Below the pieces are notes generated by a model. The model did no database searches, was not told where the DNA came from, and saw only the letters and a program-made list of their open reading frames with translations. A stretch of 13,638 nt of DNA from Gracilaria caudata (taxonomy: Eukaryota > Rhodophyta > Florideophyceae > Gracilariales > Gracilariaceae): positions 1-13,638 of the forward strand of contig JASCIV010000715.1 in the NCBI GenBank assembly GCA_030374735.1, given 5' to 3'. This document shows positions 1-8,847 of the stretch, piece by piece. Numbering within the stretch: the first letter of the stretch is position 1; each line of letters opens with the position of its first letter. The position numbers were made by a program, and so were the translations under genes.

Positions 1-78
1 CGCAGGTGATGCACCCGATACACCCGCTATTAGCGGTAATACTCATAACTTCCTCACTAGAGTAACTCAAACGACTAA

Positions 79-1146
79 GTCGGTAAAAACACCTCTGAGA
101 GGGGTTGCACTTCAGGTACTGTAGGGGAGGGATACGCTCCTCTCGGAAAGAATCAGACCCTGAAAAAGAGGCCCTCCAATAGCAGATATCCGTCTCGACA
201 GCGTAAGGAGCCGGAAAGATACCAGCAAGATAAAGCCCTGAAGGCTACTGAGATGGCAACAGAGACGGAATCAACAGTAGCAGAAGCGCTGGAAATGGAT
301 GATGCGGATAATTGGAAGGCCGCCATAGATGATGAGATCTCCTCTCTGAACGCCCATCAGACTTGGAGAGTGGTGCAGAGAACTGCTGACATGAGCCCTA
401 TCGCCAGTCGAATGGTGTTCCTCAAGAAAACGAATTCAGATGGCGAAACCATTCGACATAAGACTCGTCTGGTCGTCAAGGGGTTGATGCAGGGACCCGT
501 CGAGCGCACATATGCGCCGGTGGTAGACTTCAATACAGTTTGTTTAGTATTGGGTCTAGCTGTTCAGAGGGGGTACTTTATTCACCAAATGGATATCAAA
601 ACTGCCTTTCTACATGGCGACATTGACGACACAATCTACATTACACCTTTTGAAGGGCTTCAGATATGCGGAGATGGAGAGGTGCTGAGGCTTTGTAAGA
701 GAATTTATGGACTCAAACACGCCCCACGACAGTGGCATCTGAAGTGGAACGAGGTGATGAGTAAGATGAAGTTCAAACCATTGCTCTCTGACGAATGTTT
801 GTACGTCAGAGAGGGTGTATGGCTCATGACTTATGTCGATGATATCATTATCATTTCGTCACGTCTGGCGGCAATCGAAATAGTGAAGCGTGAAATCTCA
901 AGCCATTTGGATGCGAAGGACATGGGAGAACTCTCCAAATTTTTGGGAGTCACATTCGTACGTGGTGGCAACGGAGCTTTCTTCCACCAGAAGGACTATT
1001 TGGCTGATGTCCTTCATCGTTTCGGAATGCAGAAGTGTAGGCCAGTGTCTACTCCGATGACAAAAGGCTGCCAATTTTCTGATTGTGGACATGAAAGAGC
1101 CAATGTGAGGGGATACCAGGAAATGATGGGTAGTTTGTTGTTTTAG
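79..1146 (+). pseudogene. Copia reverse transcriptase domain, truncated by a stop
   Basis: One frame is open from 79 to the TAG at 1144-1146; its first ATG is at 253, but this is an internal part of a polyprotein, not a true start. Numbered from that ATG, the copia-type RT signatures are a W..A..DE segment (about 21-28), R.KTRLVVKG (68-77), the first catalytic Asp in QMDIKTAFLHG (112-122), YGLKHAPRQW (152-161) and the catalytic YVDD (194-197). The segment before YAPV is shorter than in most relatives. The protein stops inside the conserved GSLL motif that normally runs on into the RT-RNase H connection. Upstream, another frame is open from 2 to 121 and reads like the integrase-RT linker, so a frame change probably lies between 79 and 121. 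Confidence 0.85.
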
Positions 1147-1727
1147 GCTACATCCACTCGCCCTGATATCAGTACTTCAGTTTCTCTATTGTGCCGGAAG
1201 TCTCAAGAGCCGCTGGAATGTCATGTGCACGCTGCAAAGCGGGTGATGCGGTATCTCAAGGGTACAGATACGCACGGATTGAGATTTGATGGCCATTCCG
1301 GAAAGCTGACTGCATAGGCCGATGCAAATTGCAAAAATGTGATTTTGAGACAAAGAAGTCAACTAGTGGCATGTTTGTAATGGTTGCACGTACTACGTTG
1401 GCTTGAGAAACGCTTAAGCAATCCGCGGTAGCACTGTCTACATCAAAAGCATAATTTGTTGTTGCAAGCAAAGCATGCAAGGTAGTACTGTGGATGCGGA
1501 ATTTTCTGGAGGATCTAGGAAAGCTTGAGATGAAAGTTACAATTTTATTTCAGAATAACCAAAACGCCATCAACTGGGAACAGTACGGAATTTGATCAGC
1601 AAAACATGTCGCAATTCGCAGGAACTATGCTTTGCATCTCATTTCTCGAGGTCTTATTTAGATGCAGTACATTACAACAAGGATATGCGCGCTGATATTG
1701 TCATAGAACCTCTAAGTCGCATACTGT
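1147..1727 (+). pseudogene. Copia RT connection and RNase H remnant
   Basis: The next codons still read as the copia connection (ATSTRPDIS, then RVMRYLKGT) in the same frame as the RT. Further TAG stops in that frame follow, for example at 1315-1317 where relatives have Tyr before ADA. After about 1338 the similarity moves to another frame, with KKSTSGMF and SAVALSTS, broken by TGA at 1404-1406 and TAA at 1452-1454. Traces of NQNAI, AKHVAIR and DMRADI with a PLSR ending reach about 1720, matching the order of the copia RNase H end. At least four stops and two frame changes show that this half has decayed without constraint. Confidence 0.8.
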
Positions 1728-1781
1728 TCCTAACTCATTGTGAGGCAATTGATGTTTGCTCTCTCTAAAAGTGGTCCAAAC

Positions 1782-1960
1782 AAGAAAGGGAGTTGAATAT
1801 GGTGAGCTGTGATTAGGACGATTTTTAGGAGTGCGCTGAGCATTATGGTTATAATAACGATTGAGCAGGATTCGTAATGTACTACAAGAGGCAACGCGTG
1901 AAATCATGACGTGTACTGTGCATATGCCTTTCGTATAAAGGTTAATTCTATATTTTGATG
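1782..1960 (+). repeat. Polypurine tract and probable start of 3' LTR
   Basis: AAGAAAGGGAG at 1782-1792 has the composition and position of a plus-strand priming tract, about 60 bases past the RNase H remnant. The sequence right after it (TTGAATATGG) resembles the TG-initial start of copia LTRs. TATAAAG at 1934-1940 could be the LTR promoter. The 3' end of the LTR cannot be fixed, because the other LTR is outside the window and no clear flanking duplication is visible. Confidence 0.4.
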
Positions 1961-3480
1961 ACGTATATGCTTGTAATCTGACACGTAAGATGTTTTACAT
2001 GCGTGATATGATTGCGGAAGTTCTCAGTATATTTTGCGTACTTAACTAACCAAAAAATGAGGTTTGGAGTGCTTGGTTTAGTACCTATCGCCCTTGTTCA
2101 GATTTCTAGTTTTGCAGTGTCCCGTTTTTGAAAACAATGCTGAAATTAAAAAAATACTTAAGTTTACTAAACAAGTTCTTAAATACTTTTCATATAAGTG
2201 CTAAATCAATGCTCGATGTCAAAGTGTTGTATTGATATTGGTTTGAAAATTAATTTCAGATGTTTATCCGTGGTAGCTTACAAAGATCTTCCAAGATCTT
2301 GGAAACACTTCAAAGCTGATCAGAAGTGACACGTAAAACTGGTACAAATACGAGTAGTGCTTACAAACTTTGCAGTATAAGATAAATAAATACAAAAGCA
2401 AAAGAATCATCCGAAGAATTTTCTCTATATTTTTTGACCATTAGATTTTTACATGACCAGCAATGCACATCCTCTGGATGTGTTTTCCACGTCCTCCAGC
2501 GATCAAACAAGGCGCCTTATCGACTTTTACAGATGTCCCGAAATGCTCTCATGACATTGTGACGTAAGTTGATGTGAAATGTCCTTTTGATAAAGACCTA
2601 TACCTGTATATGTAGTACAAGCATGCTATTTAGATAACGAGAACTAATTAAAATAGAATAAATGTAATGTACCATTTCGAATGCCACTGCAAATTTGAGA
2701 ACATCACTCCAGGTCATTGACGGAGCAACTCCATTAGTCCTTCACTAATAGTACGTTTCCGACGATGAAAGACGTAACCCACAAAAATTTTGAATTTAAT
2801 TCAATTTGAGAAATACGCAGCTGGCACAACCGTATCGCAAAAAACGTTGTTTGATAGAAACGGAACGTGAATTCGAGACTTGTGAATTTGCAAACATGCA
2901 TGACCAATGCAAATTCCTGCGGGTACCGTCGGTTCTGTATCTGTATGTTCAACGATCGACTTCAAAGAGCGAGGAATCTTTGAGTGAGAAATGAGCAGTG
3001 GGTTTACAGAGGAGCATTTTGTAGATTCATGTTTTCGAACGATGAGCGATACAGTAGAATCTCTTCATGCTGAGCAAAAAAAAAGTATCATGATTAGGGA
3101 TTGAGTGCCTTACTTGTTACAAGATTGTACCCGACGAGAATCAAGAATCCTACTCCGCATGTGGGAAGGTCTCATAGACAATTTATCCTCGATTGAGTAA
3201 TACATCCAGCTTTTCTTTGTGAGTGTATTGAAACCTGTGTGGCAAGAGCGATGCCCGGCCACTGAACTTCCGAAATTGTTATGTCTGATCACGTTTCTGC
3301 GTCATCATTCTCAGCAAGAGAGGCGAAGAGCAGGGACAAGCCATGAAGGAGGCTCAAGCGTTTGGAAAGGATATGTGTAGCCAGGCATGAAAGGGGATCC
3401 AAATTTCGGGGAAGATACGCGTTGCTACAGCAGTGGAGGTAATTTGCTTCGCCCTAAATTCGGCTCCAGAGCCCGTGGCC
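1961..3480. other. AT-rich intergenic stretch without a recognisable gene
   Basis: No frame longer than about 70 codons resembles a protein. The stretch is visibly richer in A and T than the right half of the window. It holds small symmetric sequences: a 16-base perfect palindrome at 2289-2304 (centre AGATCT) and a short inverted repeat around TTGAATT/AATTCAA near 2791-2806. Part of it may be decayed LTR or other transposon sequence. Confidence 0.55.
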
Positions 3481-3495
3481 AACTCTCCCATAATC

Positions 3496-3503
3496 TATAA
3501 AAG
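3496..3503 (+). promoter_or_regulatory. TATA box of the small secreted-protein gene
   Basis: A perfect TATAAAAG lies 98 bases before the ATG at 3601. A start of transcription about 30 bases downstream, near 3527-3535, would leave a 5' leader of about 70 bases. The same spacing is seen before the glycoside hydrolase gene at the right end. Confidence 0.65.
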
Positions 3504-3600
3504 CCAGAGGTCGAATATGGGACCGCCGCGTTTCACGAGATAAGAATCGCCTCGATCCCACACTGTCAAACTCATATCACAAATTTCACCATAATCGGAG

Positions 3601-3921
3601 ATGATGAAGTTTATCGCTTTGGCCGTATGCCTTTTCACGGTTTGTTCTGGACAGAGCCGTTTGTCTGCGAGGCAATTGACTTGGAACCGTGCGGCAGGAA
3701 TCGGGGTTCGGCAGGTACGAGAATCCGTTAACCCCCGGCCGTCTGCTACTCCCACCCCACGACCATCAGTATCGTGGGCAGATCCTGGAATTGCAAAATG
3801 TCCTTGCAAATGCGTGCCCTTGTTTATGGCCGGGTGGCAATGCAGGACGTACAGGTCATGGGAGTGCTGGGTGATGAATAGGTTCTGTGAAAAAGAAGAC
3901 GAATACATGTGTTGCTGTTAA
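3601..3921 (+). CDS. Small secreted cysteine-rich protein, unknown function
   Basis: The frame encodes 106 residues from the first of two adjacent ATGs. Residues 1-18 form a signal peptide: Met-Met-Lys, a hydrophobic core, then CSGQ near the likely cleavage site. A basic and Ser/Thr/Pro-rich linker follows (about 19-60), with repeated Pro at 45-55. The C-terminal 40 residues hold nine cysteines, at 67, 69, 71, 81, 89, 96 and 104-106. They start with a CPCKC cluster and end with three cysteines directly before the TAA. I do not recognise the family. The layout is that of secreted disulfide-rich peptides (effector, antimicrobial or wall-associated), and no function can be assigned. A TATA box upstream and AATAAA downstream support a real single-exon gene. 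A longer open frame on the opposite strand lacks such signals. An intron near the C-terminus is possible but not needed. Confidence 0.68.
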   Translation: MMKFIALAVCLFTVCSGQSRLSARQLTWNRAAGIGVRQVRESVNPRPSATPTPRPSVSWADPGIAKCPCKCVPLFMAGWQCRTYRSWECWVMNRFCEKEDEYMCCC

Positions 3922-4184
3922 CGAGCACAGCGCAAGGTTTATGAACGATTATTTCCTTTCAGAGATATCCAAAGCATACGATTTGTTTTCACGGGCAAGA
4001 AGTGTTGATTATCCCTCCGGTGCTCACTGTCTTTGCATGTCGTACAACTTTTTTATTGACTGTTTCTGTGTGCTGGAAATTCAGTTGTTCCCGCCTGTAG
4101 ACAAGTTGTTTCTGCTGCTCTGTTTTGCATGGGATGATTGCTTCACTTATGAAAAGCATGCCAGTGTTTAAAACGTCTGTTTAA

Positions 4185-4190
4185 AATAAA
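4185..4190 (+). terminator. Polyadenylation signal AATAAA after the secreted-protein gene
   Basis: A perfect AATAAA lies 264 bases past the TAA at 3919-3921, inside an A-rich run. It would give a 3' UTR of about 280-290 bases. It is the first AATAAA after the gene, on the same strand. Confidence 0.5.
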
Positions 4191-4249
4191 AATACTCGTG
4201 CAAGGCATGCAGCCGAGCAAGTTTTGAATATGACGTGCAGAACATGCAT

Positions 4250-4282
4250 TGCATTAATTGGCTTCGATTGCCAATTAATGCA
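4250..4282. repeat. Perfect 13-bp inverted repeat (hairpin)
   Basis: TGCATTAATTGGC at 4250-4262 and its exact reverse complement at 4270-4282 flank a 7-base loop, TTCGATT. It sits 60 bases beyond the AATAAA of the secreted-protein gene, so it lies near or past the transcript end. The arms contain CCAAT on one strand. It could be a transcript-end structure, a protein-binding palindrome or a scrap of a foldback element. No flanking duplication is evident. Confidence 0.75.
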
Positions 4283-5218
4283 GTGGCATACCTCTCCAAA
4301 TTTTGCAAAACAAATAGTGATTCTTGAACGATTGAGTTTCGTTACTTTCCGATAAGGGAATATGTTTGGCTTAGGAATCCCGGCGCTTTCTGTGCACCAG
4401 GTACAGGACTACTGCTAGCAATGGCTTCTTATCAAGAGCTCCGGGAAGTGCTGCGGTTCGAAGCAAGCCGGCCTTCGTTTAAGAACAGGAATCTCAACAA
4501 TTGCATACCTTCTTGGACAACGCTAAGTTAGCCTTTCGAGATCCCTTGTTGCCGAATGCCTGTGTTGCATTGCTGTTCTCAGTAGGCCACGTGGGACAAT
4601 ATCGAGCGTGTACGTGTAGTCGTCATCGAATGTTGATTGAGCATGAGAAACATCCTCAAGTCGCCTGCCCGCTCCCGGTGTCTCTCGGCCCCCGTTGCTC
4701 TACGAAGAGCTGCCGCGCGGCAGCCCTTGCTAATTTTTCTCTCTCCACAACGCTTACAGCAATTGTGGAGTCTGGAGTTTTTAACGCAGTCCCCCTCCCA
4801 CCGGCGGTAGCAAACCATTGGCCATATTGTTTGCGTCTTGGGCTTTAGTTAAGGAGAACAGCTCCAGCGGGTGACGGCAGCGGAGGGTGAGCGACGCAAG
4901 CACGGGAAAAAGGGAAGTGTAACAGATGCGTGGCGTGGCAACTCAGAACTCCACTCCGCTCCTGATTCGAAATCAGCGCTGAACAGTGAACCACAGAGCG
5001 GAGATAATCTCTCCTTGATCTCCCGCCTTTTCTTATCGCACCAGGAGTGGTAGCAGTGTATACCATGACTGTATCCCGGATACGATCTCAGAATTATAGA
5101 GCTGTCTAAATTGAACCGTCGTACTAGAGTTCATCGGAGTAGACCAAGGTCTCATGACAGGTCTGGTGTTTGAGATTCCTTGCGACGTGCCTTGAACTCA
5201 CTCTACGTCACCAACATT
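4283..5218. other. Intergenic stretch before the flavin oxidoreductase
   Basis: I see no recognisable gene, RNA or repeat here. Open frames of up to 115 codons exist, but they start with non-ATG codons and lack motifs. The promoter of the gene at 5219 should lie in the last part, yet no good TATA box is visible; only TATA-like AT pockets occur around 5059 and 5096. Confidence 0.5.
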
Positions 5219-6370
5219 ATGTCTCAGTTCCCTCATCTCCTTTCTCCATTTCAAATGGGGCCTCACAAAGTGAAGAATCGTGTCGTGATGGCTCCCCTCA
5301 CGCGTGGTAGGGCAGGACCTTCTCATGAAGCCAACCATCTCATGGCGGATTATTATTCTCAGCGTGCTTCAGCAGGCCTCATTATATCAGAAGGGGCTCA
5401 GACCTCTATCATGGCTCGTGGCTGGTTCCAAGCCCCAGATGTGTTCGCACCAAGACATGCCAAAGCTTGGAAGACAGTCACTGACATGGTTCACCAGAGA
5501 AATGGACTAATGTTCTGCCAGTTGTGGCATTGTGGCCGTGCTAGTCACTCGTCGTTTCGTGATGGAGAGCCAGGTTACGAAGGAAGAAAAGCCATCTCGA
5601 TGGCTCCCTCCGCGATCAAGCGTCCGTCGTGTTCTGGAAAACAGAACCATACTCCACGGGCAATGGAAGTGGATATCGAGGAACCTCGTGAAATGAGGCT
5701 TGAAGAAATTGAGAACCTTCCAGAAGAGTTTCGAAATGCCGCTCAAACAGCGAAGGACGGTGGGTTTGACGGAGTGGAGATCCACAGTGCCAGCGGATTT
5801 CTCTTGGACACATTCTTACAAAGTTGCTCGAACAAACGTGATGATGAATACGGTGGCTCCTTGGAGAACCGATTCCGTATCATTGACAGGATTTTAAGAG
5901 CTGTGTTTAGAGTTTACGACCCCAGCTCTGTCGGTATTCGAATATCTCCGAACGGAGCGTACAATGGTATGGGAAGCGATGACTTTCGAGAATCGTTTCT
6001 ATATTACGCGACTCGACTCAATGAGTACGGGCTTGGATACTTGCACATTGTGATTGGTCTTGACTTTGGATTTCACGACAAGGGCAAACCAATGACTCTT
6101 GCAGAATTTAGGAAGGTTTACAATGGTACAGTTATTGCAAACATGGGGTATGACGCCGAATCCGCAGAGAACGAAATTGCCGTAGGTAATGCGAATCTCA
6201 TATCCTTTGGCAGAGCGTTTCTAAACAATCCAGACCTGGTAGAAAAGTTTTCGACAGGCACCGAGCTGAAGCCCATGCTCGACCCCAAGTACTGGTACAC
6301 TTCAGTGGATCACGTCTGGGCGAATGACGGATACACGGATCTAAACAAGAATGGGGAAAGAGAGAAATAA
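5219..6370 (+). CDS. Old Yellow Enzyme / OPR-like FMN oxidoreductase with altered active site
   Basis: Intronless gene for a 383-residue FMN-dependent TIM-barrel protein of the Old Yellow Enzyme family, which normally reduces activated C=C bonds of enones and enals with NAD(P)H. The ATG at 5219 is the first in frame after the TGA at 5171, and the protein starts just before the family's LLSPFQMG opening, so it is full length. Expected FMN contacts are present: VMAPLTR (Thr28), QLW (Gln101, Trp103), IRISP (Arg241), YGGSLENRFR (211-220) and FGR (Arg332). The substrate-binding loop reads EIHSASGFLLD: His189 is kept, but the usual second ligand (Asn or His) is Ser192 and the usual proton-donor Tyr is Phe194. 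It may therefore not be a normal enoate reductase. There is no signal peptide, so it is probably cytosolic. No clear AATAAA follows. Family call is certain; substrate is unknown. Confidence 0.95.
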   Translation: MSQFPHLLSPFQMGPHKVKNRVVMAPLTRGRAGPSHEANHLMADYYSQRASAGLIISEGAQTSIMARGWFQAPDVFAPRHAKAWKTVTDMVHQRNGLMFCQLWHCGRASHSSFRDGEPGYEGRKAISMAPSAIKRPSCSGKQNHTPRAMEVDIEEPREMRLEEIENLPEEFRNAAQTAKDGGFDGVEIHSASGFLLDTFLQSCSNKRDDEYGGSLENRFRIIDRILRAVFRVYDPSSVGIRISPNGAYNGMGSDDFRESFLYYATRLNEYGLGYLHIVIGLDFGFHDKGKPMTLAEFRKVYNGTVIANMGYDAESAENEIAVGNANLISFGRAFLNNPDLVEKFSTGTELKPMLDPKYWYTSVDHVWANDGYTDLNKNGEREK

Positions 6371-7617
6371 GGAACCAGAGATTATTGGCTTCTGCATAGA
6401 TATATATACTTTTATCGAAGGCAGATTTATTGTGAAGGTGCCCATAAGAGTTCTTGTACTGAACGCAAGCAGAAGTACATTGGTAATATGAAATTAGCTG
6501 AAACAAAGGCCATAAAATGTCCAGTGGTGAGAAAATACCTGGATGCTTCCGAAAGAAATATGGGAAACACCAAACCTCCCTGAGTAGGACAGAAATGTTC
6601 ACGTTTATCCCCCGCGTCTGTAAATTAACGACGGGCGATAGTCAACACGCGAATCTCCACAATCAATATCTTTGACTTGCTGCTAGCAAGAGGGGAGTAA
6701 GGTGTACTACCCTGCTCGACACGGCAAAGACGGAAGAGATGGATGCTTTATGCTCCGGACGCCTGAACGTGTTCCTGACATCTTCGACTGAACGGTAACA
6801 GGTTAAACAGTTTGCGCCTTGGCGCGGTTGAAGCCCTCATGAATGTTCCGAGGAGCGTACAAGGTGCAAAAGTAGTGAATGCTAAATCTCCTTTCATTGA
6901 GAGTTCTTGCTGTTCATGATGCATCTTCGTGCCATTGTCGATAGCGTGTACCACCGAGATTTTTCTGTCAGCACGACTGACGAAGAAGGTGAAGCGCTGG
7001 ATGCGTAAACAGGTCACTTCCAAAAGGTTTCGAATGATCGGCGTAGGAGCTCATGAGGCAAGAAGGCGTCGGATATCTTACCGTGATCCATTACCGTGAG
7101 CTGGCACAGACGGTCCAACGGGCTTCCGGGGCATTTGGATGCTCGCGTTTCCAGAGTGATTGCTTCATCCATGGCGGACACAAAGTTGCGGACTCTGATT
7201 CGTCGAAAGGGAGGGTGGGGCGTGGATGCAAAGCGTTATCGACAGGTCGTCATGTCTCGTAAAGCCATACAAGCGAAGATCTGTTGTTCAGATATATGGC
7301 CCACCAATGGGAGGCAAGCGAAGTACGCTTGGCGCCTTGTCAAGCAATGTTGTGGTCAACCGAAAAAAATCTCCACGTCGCATGTCGGCCGATGCTCGTT
7401 TGTGCATCGCATGAAGTCTCGAGGTTCAAGGAACGTTCATTCTCGTAACTCTTCGCGGTTCCTTTCACGAGCAGTACGACGGTAATTGAATCACATGAAA
7501 CACAAGAAGGAAACTGCAACGGAGGCATGCCTTTTTGTAGTGTAAGCGAGCTGCAGATCGCAGACACTATCAGTACTTCAACACTTCCAGCACTGTGCCC
7601 TGGGCAAGCACAGGAGC
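6371..7617. other. Intergenic stretch after the flavin oxidoreductase
   Basis: I see no supported gene. Basic open frames at 7053-7485 overlap one another in two frames and have no recognisable motif; they are more likely chance. A short inverted repeat CTTGCT/AGCAAG occurs near 6676-6692. The 3' UTR of the preceding gene presumably occupies the first 100-200 bases, where ATAAAA at 6512-6517 is a possible but non-canonical polyadenylation signal. Confidence 0.45.
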
Positions 7618-7726
7618 GGCCTTAGCTCAGCTGGTAAGCACCGTGGTCAGAGATAATCAAGATATCTCAGAGAGGTTAAACGGCCTTACTTGGCTTAATC
7701 TACTCTAGACAAGTAATAGACATTAG

Positions 7727-7760
7727 ATGCTACGTAATACCTACATTATTACGTAAGCAT
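7727..7760. repeat. Hairpin inside the split tRNA-like locus
   Basis: ATGCTACGTAATA (7727-7739) pairs with TATTACGTAAGCAT (7747-7760) across a 7-base loop, with one bulged base; the inner nine pairs are perfect. It lies in the segment that separates the A and B boxes and precedes a TATAAAAG at 7794-7801. It may belong to the inserted DNA. Confidence 0.65.
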
Positions 7761-7793
7761 AGAGAGGTTTCCCAATAGGGATACAATAAACTA

Positions 7794-7801
7794 TATAAAA
7801 G
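7794..7801 (+). promoter_or_regulatory. TATA-box-like sequence without an evident gene
   Basis: TATAAAAG matches the TATA box of the gene at 3601 exactly. No protein-coding frame begins within the next 150 bases, so its meaning is unclear. It could start a non-coding transcript or be part of inserted mobile DNA. Confidence 0.25.
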
Positions 7802-8429
7802 CGCGCTGAGACAGAACCTCCAAAGGTTCGTCCGGCAAGCTCCCGGGTTCACTCGAACCACAGTGCGCACATCCGCACTAACAACCGTGAGTACTTTTTT
7901 CCAGAAGACCGTGACACAGGTTCGAGCCCTTGCACGGCCACTTTCCCCCCAGAATATTACACATTTTTTCGCCATCGAGCCGCAAATATCATGAGCAATA
8001 CCTTCAGTTTAGAACGCCCATGCGCAGACCCACCCCCGGCAGCGCTTGCAAAACTAGTATGCTTGTTACTGCCATCTTCAAAAGACCTCTCCTTCAACGG
8101 CGGTAGGCTCCAAGCCATGCCCCGCATTTTCCCAGCCCGAGCTCGATAGTCTAAGGTTGACCTTTCTTTCACTTAGCTGTCCCGTCAGCAAACAGCGTTC
8201 CCTTGAACTCGCCCAGCATTTTGAAAGTCCATTGACAGTGTTGGGCCTTGCTATGTGTCGGTATTACAAACACCAATACTAAAGCAATCTCAACGACTCC
8301 AATGAGGATCAACTCTGCATCTAGTATCGTTCGATGTGAAACTTCCTCTCCTGTCAAACTCACAGTAATACTATCCGCCTTCGAATACAAAATTCTTCGA
8401 AGTACTGACCAGGCCCGTATTTGTGACTT

Positions 8430-8455
8430 CATGACTACACCGAGTATTGTAGTGA
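8430..8455 (+). repeat. Dispersed short repeat, copy 1
   Basis: CATGACTAC followed by CCGAGTATTGTAGTGAC. The same two blocks recur at 9581-9621, separated there by an extra 15 bases; the second block matches at 15 of 17 positions. Nearby TGACTA/TAGTCA words in both directions suggest a locally shuffled repeat. Confidence 0.35.
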
Positions 8456-8847
8456 CTATGACTCCTTGACTACGACATTCTTGCGGTAGTCGGCGAAAGT
8501 AGTCAAGTACTTGTGATTGGCTTTTAACGGATGCGTTTGGTAGTCTATGTGCACCGTGAGCTGATCTGTAGCACTCCGAAAGCTCCGAAAGCAATCTAAA
8601 TAAAATCGCAGACGACCAATTCATCAATCAATGAAGTAGCGTTATGCTTTGTTTAAGCTGTTGTCAGCTTTTCCATTACGCAGCAATGACTGTGGATATT
8701 CAAGCGGAGTGGACAGGGCACTAAGGAGGAGAAGTGTTAATGGGTGGACGCGTACTGTAGAAATTCACGAGCATATGCATGTGTACGCTACACTACATCT
8801 GCATTGTAGGATAGATCAGAATGGATTAGGGCATTGCTGAATATGGG

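Larger units (their letters stand above)
1..1960 (+). mobile_element. Degenerate Ty1/copia LTR retrotransposon, 3' portion
   Basis: The window opens inside the pol region of a copia-type element. In order it shows linker sequence, reverse transcriptase, RNase H remnants, a purine-rich tract at 1782-1792 and what looks like the start of the 3' LTR near 1793. The order RT then RNase H at the end of pol, with no integrase after it, is the copia arrangement rather than the gypsy one. Gag, protease and integrase would lie left of the window. Stops and frame changes mean the copy cannot encode a full polyprotein. The right edge is uncertain because no second LTR is present for comparison; 1960 is a working limit just past a TATA-like box. 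Confidence 0.88.
7618..7940 (+). pseudogene. Split tRNA-like locus (Ile-like ends) with distant A and B boxes
   Basis: GGCC at 7618-7621 is followed by TAGCTCAGCTGG (7623-7634), a perfect polymerase III A box and tRNA D-arm. At 7919-7929 GGTTCGAGCCC is a perfect B box and T loop, followed by ACGGCC and a discriminator-like A at 7940. The two GGCC ends can pair as the tip of an acceptor stem, and both ends resemble eukaryotic tRNA-Ile by eye. The span is 323 bases instead of about 73. The acceptor and T stems are imperfect, the 5' acceptor strand appears 2-3 bases short, and no anticodon arm can be built confidently. A T6 run at 7895-7900 between the boxes would terminate polymerase III early. 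I read it as a tRNA gene or tRNA-derived repeat disrupted by inserted DNA. A tRNA with a giant intron is less likely. Confidence 0.4.

Noticed and set aside
8..16. GATGCACCC in the copia linker, identical to the inner part of the MITE terminus
   Set aside because: Nine bases only, with no paired terminus or flanking duplication; probably chance.
3495..3908. Minus-strand open frame of about 137 codons opposite the cysteine-rich gene
   Set aside because: It lacks a signal peptide, motif or promoter. The plus-strand frame has TATA box, signal peptide and AATAAA, so this one is its shadow.
5180..5218. Longer N-terminus for the flavin oxidoreductase
   Set aside because: It would need a TTG start. 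The ATG at 5219 matches the usual family start, and a TGA lies just upstream at 5171.
7053..7485. Overlapping basic frames, one with a GPPMGGKRS segment
   Set aside because: The protein-like stretches lie in different frames with no splice sites that join them sensibly, and no family is recognisable.
8169..8624. Minus-strand open frame of 151 codons with a hydrophobic segment near its end
   Set aside because: About one frame of this length is expected by chance in a window this size. It has no recognisable motif, no TATA box or polyadenylation signal, and it overlaps the dispersed short repeat.
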